NCBI RefSeq assembly: GCF_000971475.1
Contig: NZ_DF967539.1
Coordinates: forward strand, 199,041-263,040
Length of the DNA: 64,000 nt
From: Sulfuricella sp. T08
Lineage (GTDB): Bacteria > Pseudomonadota > Gammaproteobacteria > Burkholderiales > Sulfuricellaceae
Direction: 5' to 3'
Position numbers and translations under genes: made by a program. Below, one piece after another: positions 60,527 through 64,000 of this stretch (positions are counted from its first letter, which is position 1; the number at the start of each line of letters is the position of its first letter). A model generated the notes under the pieces. The model saw only the letters and a program-made list of their open reading frames with translations. It did no database searches and was not told the origin of the DNA.

Positions 60527-61999
60527 ATGACTGAACACGAATTCAACGCGCTTGCCGCCCAAGGCTACAATCGCATCCCGCTGGTCAGGGAAACCCTGGC
60601 TGATCTCGATACACCCTTAAGCGTTTATCTCAAGCTTGCCAATCGTCCCTATTCCTACCTGCTGGAATCGGTGGTTGGGGGTGAGCGCTTCGGTCGTTAT
60701 TCCTTTATCGGCCTGCCGGCCAAAACCCGGATCAGGGTGCATGGCCACAGCGTGAGCGTCGAGAATGACGGCACAGTGCTGGAGCAGCTTGAAACCGATG
60801 ACCCGCTGCAGTTTGTCCGGGATTACGTCGCGCGCATGAAAGTGTCCGAGCACCCCGGTCAGCCCCGCTTCACCGGCGGGTTGGCAGGCTACTTCGGCTA
60901 CGACACCATCCGCTATATCGAGAAAAAACTGGCCCACACCGTCAAGCCGGACGTGCTGGGCACGCCGGATATCCTGCTGCTGCTGTCGGAGGAAGTTGCG
61001 GTGGTGGACAACCTGTCCGGCAAGATTTATCTGATCGTCTATGCCGATCCCGCCCTGCCCGGCGCGTATGCTCGCGGTCAGGCGCGGCTGGACGAAATGC
61101 GTAGCCAGTTGAACCAGTCAGTGAAAATCCCCGTCACGGCTTCTTATCCGCCTGCACAGGCCGAATCTGAATTCGGTGAAGACGCATTCAAACGGGCGGT
61201 TGAAAAAGCCAAGCGCTACATCTTCGACGGCGACATCATGCAGGTGGTGCTGTCCCAGCGCATGTCGCAGCCTTTCGCCGCCTCGCCGCTTTCGCTCTAC
61301 CGCGCATTGCGCTCACTCAATCCCTCTCCATACATGTTCTATTACGACATGGGCGATTTCCAGGTGGTCGGCTCGTCGCCGGAAATCCTGGTGCGGCTGG
61401 AGGAGGAAACCGTTACCGTGCGTCCGATTGCAGGCACCCGTCCGCGCGGCAAGAACCGCGAAGAGGACGAGGCGCTGGCCGCCGATTTGCTGGCCGACCC
61501 CAAGGAACTGGCAGAACACCTGATGCTGATGGACCTGGGTCGCAACGATGCAGGGCGCGTTGCCCAAACTGGTTCGGTCAAGGTCACCGAGAACATGGCC
61601 ATCGAGCGTTACTCCCATGTCATGCACATCGTCTCCAACGTCGAAGGCAAGCTGAAGAACGGCCTGAATGCGATGGACGTGCTGCGCGCCACTTTCCCGG
61701 CAGGCACCGTGTCCGGTGCACCCAAGGTGCGTGCGATGGAAATCATCGACGAACTGGAGCCGACCAAGCGCGGCATATACGCCGGCGCAGTGGGCTATCT
61801 CGGCTTCAACGGCGACATGGATCTGGCGATCGCCATCCGTACCGCGGTGGTCAAGGATGGCACGCTCTACGTCCAGGCGGGAGCGGGTATCGTCGCCGAC
61901 TCGGTGGCAGACAGCGAATGGACAGAAACCCGCAACAAGGCCCGTGCCGTGCTGCGCGCTGCAGAGCTGGCGCTGGGCGGGTTGGGCGGAGGGGAATGA
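60527..61999 (+). CDS. trpE: Anthranilate synthase component I
   Basis: 490 residues. FELLES-like [20 protein letters not shown] is the feedback (tryptophan) site region, then [41 protein letters not shown] and [25 protein letters not shown] chorismate-binding motifs. It makes anthranilate with the TrpG glutaminase subunit. The TrpG start codon begins 2 bp after the trpE stop. Confidence 0.97.
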   Translation: MTEHEFNALAAQGYNRIPLVRETLADLDTPLSVYLKLANRPYSYLLESVVGGERFGRYSFIGLPAKTRIRVHGHSVSVENDGTVLEQLETDDPLQFVRDYVARMKVSEHPGQPRFTGGLAGYFGYDTIRYIEKKLAHTVKPDVLGTPDILLLLSEEVAVVDNLSGKIYLIVYADPALPGAYARGQARLDEMRSQLNQSVKIPVTASYPPAQAESEFGEDAFKRAVEKAKRYIFDGDIMQVVLSQRMSQPFAASPLSLYRALRSLNPSPYMFYYDMGDFQVVGSSPEILVRLEEETVTVRPIAGTRPRGKNREEDEALAADLLADPKELAEHLMLMDLGRNDAGRVAQTGSVKVTENMAIERYSHVMHIVSNVEGKLKNGLNAMDVLRATFPAGTVSGAPKVRAMEIIDELEPTKRGIYAGAVGYLGFNGDMDLAIAIRTAVVKDGTLYVQAGAGIVADSVADSEWTETRNKARAVLRAAELALGGLGGGE

Positions 62000-62000
62000 C

Positions 62001-62033
62001 ATGCTGCTGATGATCGACAATTATATTTGTTAA
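62001..62033 (+). pseudogene. trpG: 5' end of trpG, cut by mobile element
   Basis: ATG CTG CTG ATG ATC GAC AAT TAT encodes MLLMIDNY, the conserved TrpG start (normally followed by DSFTYNL). After 62024 the sequence diverges and stops at TAA 62031. The rest of trpG must lie on the far side of the element, outside the window, or be lost. Confidence 0.85.
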
Positions 62034-62123
62034 CCAAATATCTCCGGCGGTATCCTGCAATCATTGCAAACAATAGGTTATACAGATAATACGGAATTAA
62101 ATAACCTAGGCTATCCTGCTAAA

Positions 62124-62145
62124 TGGTGGTAAATTGGTGGTAAAT
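62124..62145. repeat. Tandem 11-bp direct repeat before the integrase
   Basis: TGGTGGTAAAT at 62124-62134 and 62135-62145, with a related inverted GCCACCACC at about 62154-62162. Possible integrase arm-type or excisionase/regulator sites. Confidence 0.55.
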
Positions 62146-62165
62146 ATTCGATTGCCACCACCCTG

Positions 62166-63458
62166 ATGAAGTCCACCAAGACCCTCACCCACTCCGCGAT
62201 CCTCGGCGCAAAGCCTAAGGACAAGCCCTATAAGCTGTCTGACGCCGACCGCCTGTACGTACTGGTCACGGTGGCTGGAAAGAAGTATTGGAAGTGGAAT
62301 TACCGGCTGGACGGTAAAGACTGCACATACACGCTCGGCACATTTCCGGATGTAGGGCTATCCGAGGCCCGTGAACGACGCATAGCCATCGAGAAGTTGG
62401 TTCAGCAAGGCATCCACCCCTCAGACTTCGACGATGATCAACGGCTCATGGCCAAGGCGGAAAAGGCAGCAACTTTCTGGTCAGTGGCGGAGGAGTGGAT
62501 CAGCGGCAATAAGATCAAGTGGACGCCGAATTACCTGACGCAAGTTGAGACCTTTATGCGGAGGTATGTACGGGACGCGGCTATTGGGAGCCGTCCCATT
62601 CGGCAGATCACGACCGCAGAAATTTATGAACTAGTTACCGGCGTCGCAAAGCGCAGCGAGTGCAAAGGTGGCGAACGGAAGGCGACAGGTTCGCCTACGT
62701 TGGCGATCATGCTTCGCCAGTGGTCTGGGGCGGTCTTCCGACTAGCGATAGTCTCTGGGCGAGCCGAGCGGAACCCTGTGGCTGACCTAAAGGCCAGCGA
62801 TGTGATTGTCCGCCAGAAGGTAAAAAACAATCGGGCTTTGAGCGTCCCAGAGCTTCGGGAATTCCTCAAGGCGCTAATGGCTTTCACAGGCCAGCGCACG
62901 ACCGGCATTGCCATTGAACTGCTGATGCTTACGTTCGTTCGCACCACGGAACTGAGAGCAGCTACCTGGGGCGAGTTCGATCTGAATAACGCCGTCTGGA
63001 CGATTCCCGCATCCCGCATGAAGATTAAGAATGCTGGGGACCATGTGGTTCCGCTCTCCTCACAAGCTGTGACTCTCCTACGCGAGTTACGGGAGATTGT
63101 GGGCACCCCCAAGACTGGCCCGCACTGGTTGTTTCCAAACTATCGGCGTGAATCTGATTGCATGACAGCCACAACGATCAACCGTGCTTTGGAACGCATG
63201 GGATTCAACGGGAAAAACTCCATCGGGTTCTCGGGGCACGGCTTCCGTGGCACGGCATCAACGATTCTGCACGAGATTGGCTACCGACCAGAGGTCATCG
63301 AAGTCCAGTTGGCGCACAAGGAGCGGAATGCCGTGAAAGCTGCGTACAACAAGGCTCAGTACATGGCAGATCGTATAGCCATGATGGAGCAATGGGCAGG
63401 CTACATCGGTAGCCTCCAGGCAGATGGTAAGGCCGTACCGTTGAAGACCGGGATTTGA
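62166..63458 (+). CDS. P4-type tyrosine recombinase (integrase)
   Basis: 430 residues. An N-terminal DUF4102 arm-binding domain (LSDADRLYVLVTVAGKKYWKWNYR, YTLGTFPDVGLSEAR), a SAM-like core-binding domain, and the catalytic domain. The catalytic residues are Arg in TFVRTTELRAATWGE, HGFRG (His-x-x-Arg), His in LAHKERNAVKAAYN and Tyr there. Its position at the break in trpG identifies it as the element's integrase. Confidence 0.94.
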   Translation: MKSTKTLTHSAILGAKPKDKPYKLSDADRLYVLVTVAGKKYWKWNYRLDGKDCTYTLGTFPDVGLSEARERRIAIEKLVQQGIHPSDFDDDQRLMAKAEKAATFWSVAEEWISGNKIKWTPNYLTQVETFMRRYVRDAAIGSRPIRQITTAEIYELVTGVAKRSECKGGERKATGSPTLAIMLRQWSGAVFRLAIVSGRAERNPVADLKASDVIVRQKVKNNRALSVPELREFLKALMAFTGQRTTGIAIELLMLTFVRTTELRAATWGEFDLNNAVWTIPASRMKIKNAGDHVVPLSSQAVTLLRELREIVGTPKTGPHWLFPNYRRESDCMTATTINRALERMGFNGKNSIGFSGHGFRGTASTILHEIGYRPEVIEVQLAHKERNAVKAAYNKAQYMADRIAMMEQWAGYIGSLQADGKAVPLKTGI

Positions 63459-63589
63459 TAGTAATAAAAGATTTTTGCACGCGCTCAGCTCTTGAATTCT
63501 GAGTCAGAAATTGTTATCCTTTTGCAGCAGTAAATATCCGTTGCAATGGAGTGCATGGGGGACGAGTTCCCTCGGATAGTCAGCCATGG

Positions 63590-63608
63590 GTAACCCGCAA
63601 TGGGTTAC
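63590..63608. repeat. Hairpin downstream of the integrase
   Basis: GTAACCC-GCAAT-GGGTTAC. The 262 bp between the integrase and the next ORF otherwise show no gene. Confidence 0.5.
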
Positions 63609-63720
63609 GGAAATTGGCAGGTTAGCACTCCGGTCACGGAACTCCCCAATGAGTTTCTACCGAATCGGCAGCAGACGCTTTAACGCGGCTCGTCTATGAA
63701 ACTTAATTAGGGAAATTATT

Positions 63721-63930
63721 ATGTCGGTAACAATCAACGGCAAGCCGCTTATTCGGGCTACACCATCCAAGAAGTCCAAGTCTGGACATACTCGACCTAG
63801 GCGATACCAAGGATCGCTAAACGAACCAGGCAGATTCCGTGTGGCAAATTGGCTGTTCCTCTTGGCCATCTCGCACAGCGCATTTTATGCGCGGTTGAAG
63901 CACTACCTGTTAATTTGCGCCGAATATTGA
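63721..63930 (+). pseudogene. AlpA-like regulator, truncated by IS end
   Basis: 69 codons. GRFRVANWLFLLAISHSAFYARLKH is the helix-turn-helix of AlpA-like excision regulators (compare LLGISHSTFYARLK-type sequence). After ARLKH the frame runs into the IS-like terminal repeats and stops. The C-terminal half that normally follows is missing. Confidence 0.65.
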
Positions 63931-64000
63931 CCCGGGATTTGCACTGAAAATTGACCCACCCGATAAGCCACAGTATGGCTCAAGTTACAGATGGATTTCT
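63908..64000. mobile_element. Left end of an insertion sequence, IS21-like
   Basis: Begins TGTTAATTTGCGCC. A 21-bp unit (ATTTGCgCcGAAtATTGACC type) is repeated at 63913-63933 and 63937-63957, as in the multiple terminal repeats of IS21-family elements. The open frame from ATG 63975 runs off the window. No transposase is seen, so the assignment is tentative. Confidence 0.55.

Larger units (their letters stand above)
62025..64000 (+). mobile_element. Integrative element in trpG (left part)
   Basis: From the break in trpG, an integrase gene, a short regulatory region and a truncated AlpA-like gene follow, with lower G+C. The right boundary is beyond the window. The attachment site would be at about 62000-62030. 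Confidence 0.8.

Overview
The window is a piece of a betaproteobacterial chromosome. The gene order lptD-surA-pdxA-rsmA, amgK-murU, pepP-ubiH-like, glyQ-glyS-gmhB-plsC and apaG-rpe-gph-trpE, and the protein sequences, fit the Nitrosomonadales/Gallionellales/Sulfuricella type of autotrophic or metal/sulfur-oxidising Betaproteobacteria. That placement is inference from gene content; no rRNA or tRNA gene was recognised.

Layout. (1) 1-7.4 kb: tail of a sensor kinase, a SulP sulfate transporter, a Pal-like lipoprotein, an envelope-stress-like two-component system divergent from a Spy/CpxP protein, then small conserved proteins (DUF4202, a DUF924 remnant, DUF2288, a GDCC-motif protein). (2) 7.4-16.4 kb: a chromosomal integron. 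An IntI-type integrase (plus strand) sits at the right end beside a presumed attI. To its left lie 15 recognisable attC sites separating small minus-strand cassette genes: a YefM/YoeB toxin-antitoxin pair, two acetyltransferases, DNA-3-methyladenine glycosylase, a VanY-like peptidase, an AhpD-like protein, DUF2798 and several small membrane proteins. One cassette carries an inverted ORF and one has no ORF. (3) 16.4-25.7 kb: lnt directly behind intI, a GIY-YIG protein, a second toxin-antitoxin pair, glyQS-gmhB-plsC-metallopeptidase, gloA and a DUF4143 ATPase. (4) 25.8-27.2 kb: an orphan cassette flanked by two attC sites, about 10 kb from intI, followed by a gene-free stretch of inverted intergenic repeats. 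(5) 27.2-39.5 kb: envelope-biogenesis and peptidoglycan-recycling genes, a ubiquinone-type hydroxylase with an in-frame insertion, dsbC and a ferritin-like gene.

(6) 39.5-56.9 kb is a metal-acquisition locus, probably for copper. It holds a stand-alone sigma54-type activator, a DUF2946 protein, three TonB-dependent receptors, a BNR/sialidase-fold secreted protein, a TlpA-like thioredoxin, a DUF4198 protein, a polyferredoxin, a DsbD/CcdA-like membrane protein and TonB-ExbB-ExbD. A further TonB-like protein follows. Each of the three receptor genes has a sigma54-like -24/-12 promoter upstream, and the third receptor carries the CxxxM and HxM copper-ligand motifs of OprC/NosA. I read this as one sigma54-controlled uptake system: outer-membrane receptors, an energising complex and an inner-membrane electron-transfer module.

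(7) 56.9-64 kb: mltA, apaG, rpe, gph and trpE. The expected next gene, trpG, stops after eight recognisable codons because a tyrosine-recombinase element starts there. The element's integrase is present, and an AlpA-like regulator behind it is cut by what looks like the end of an insertion sequence. Palindromic intergenic repeats of several families occur throughout, three of them immediately upstream of murU, gph and trpE.
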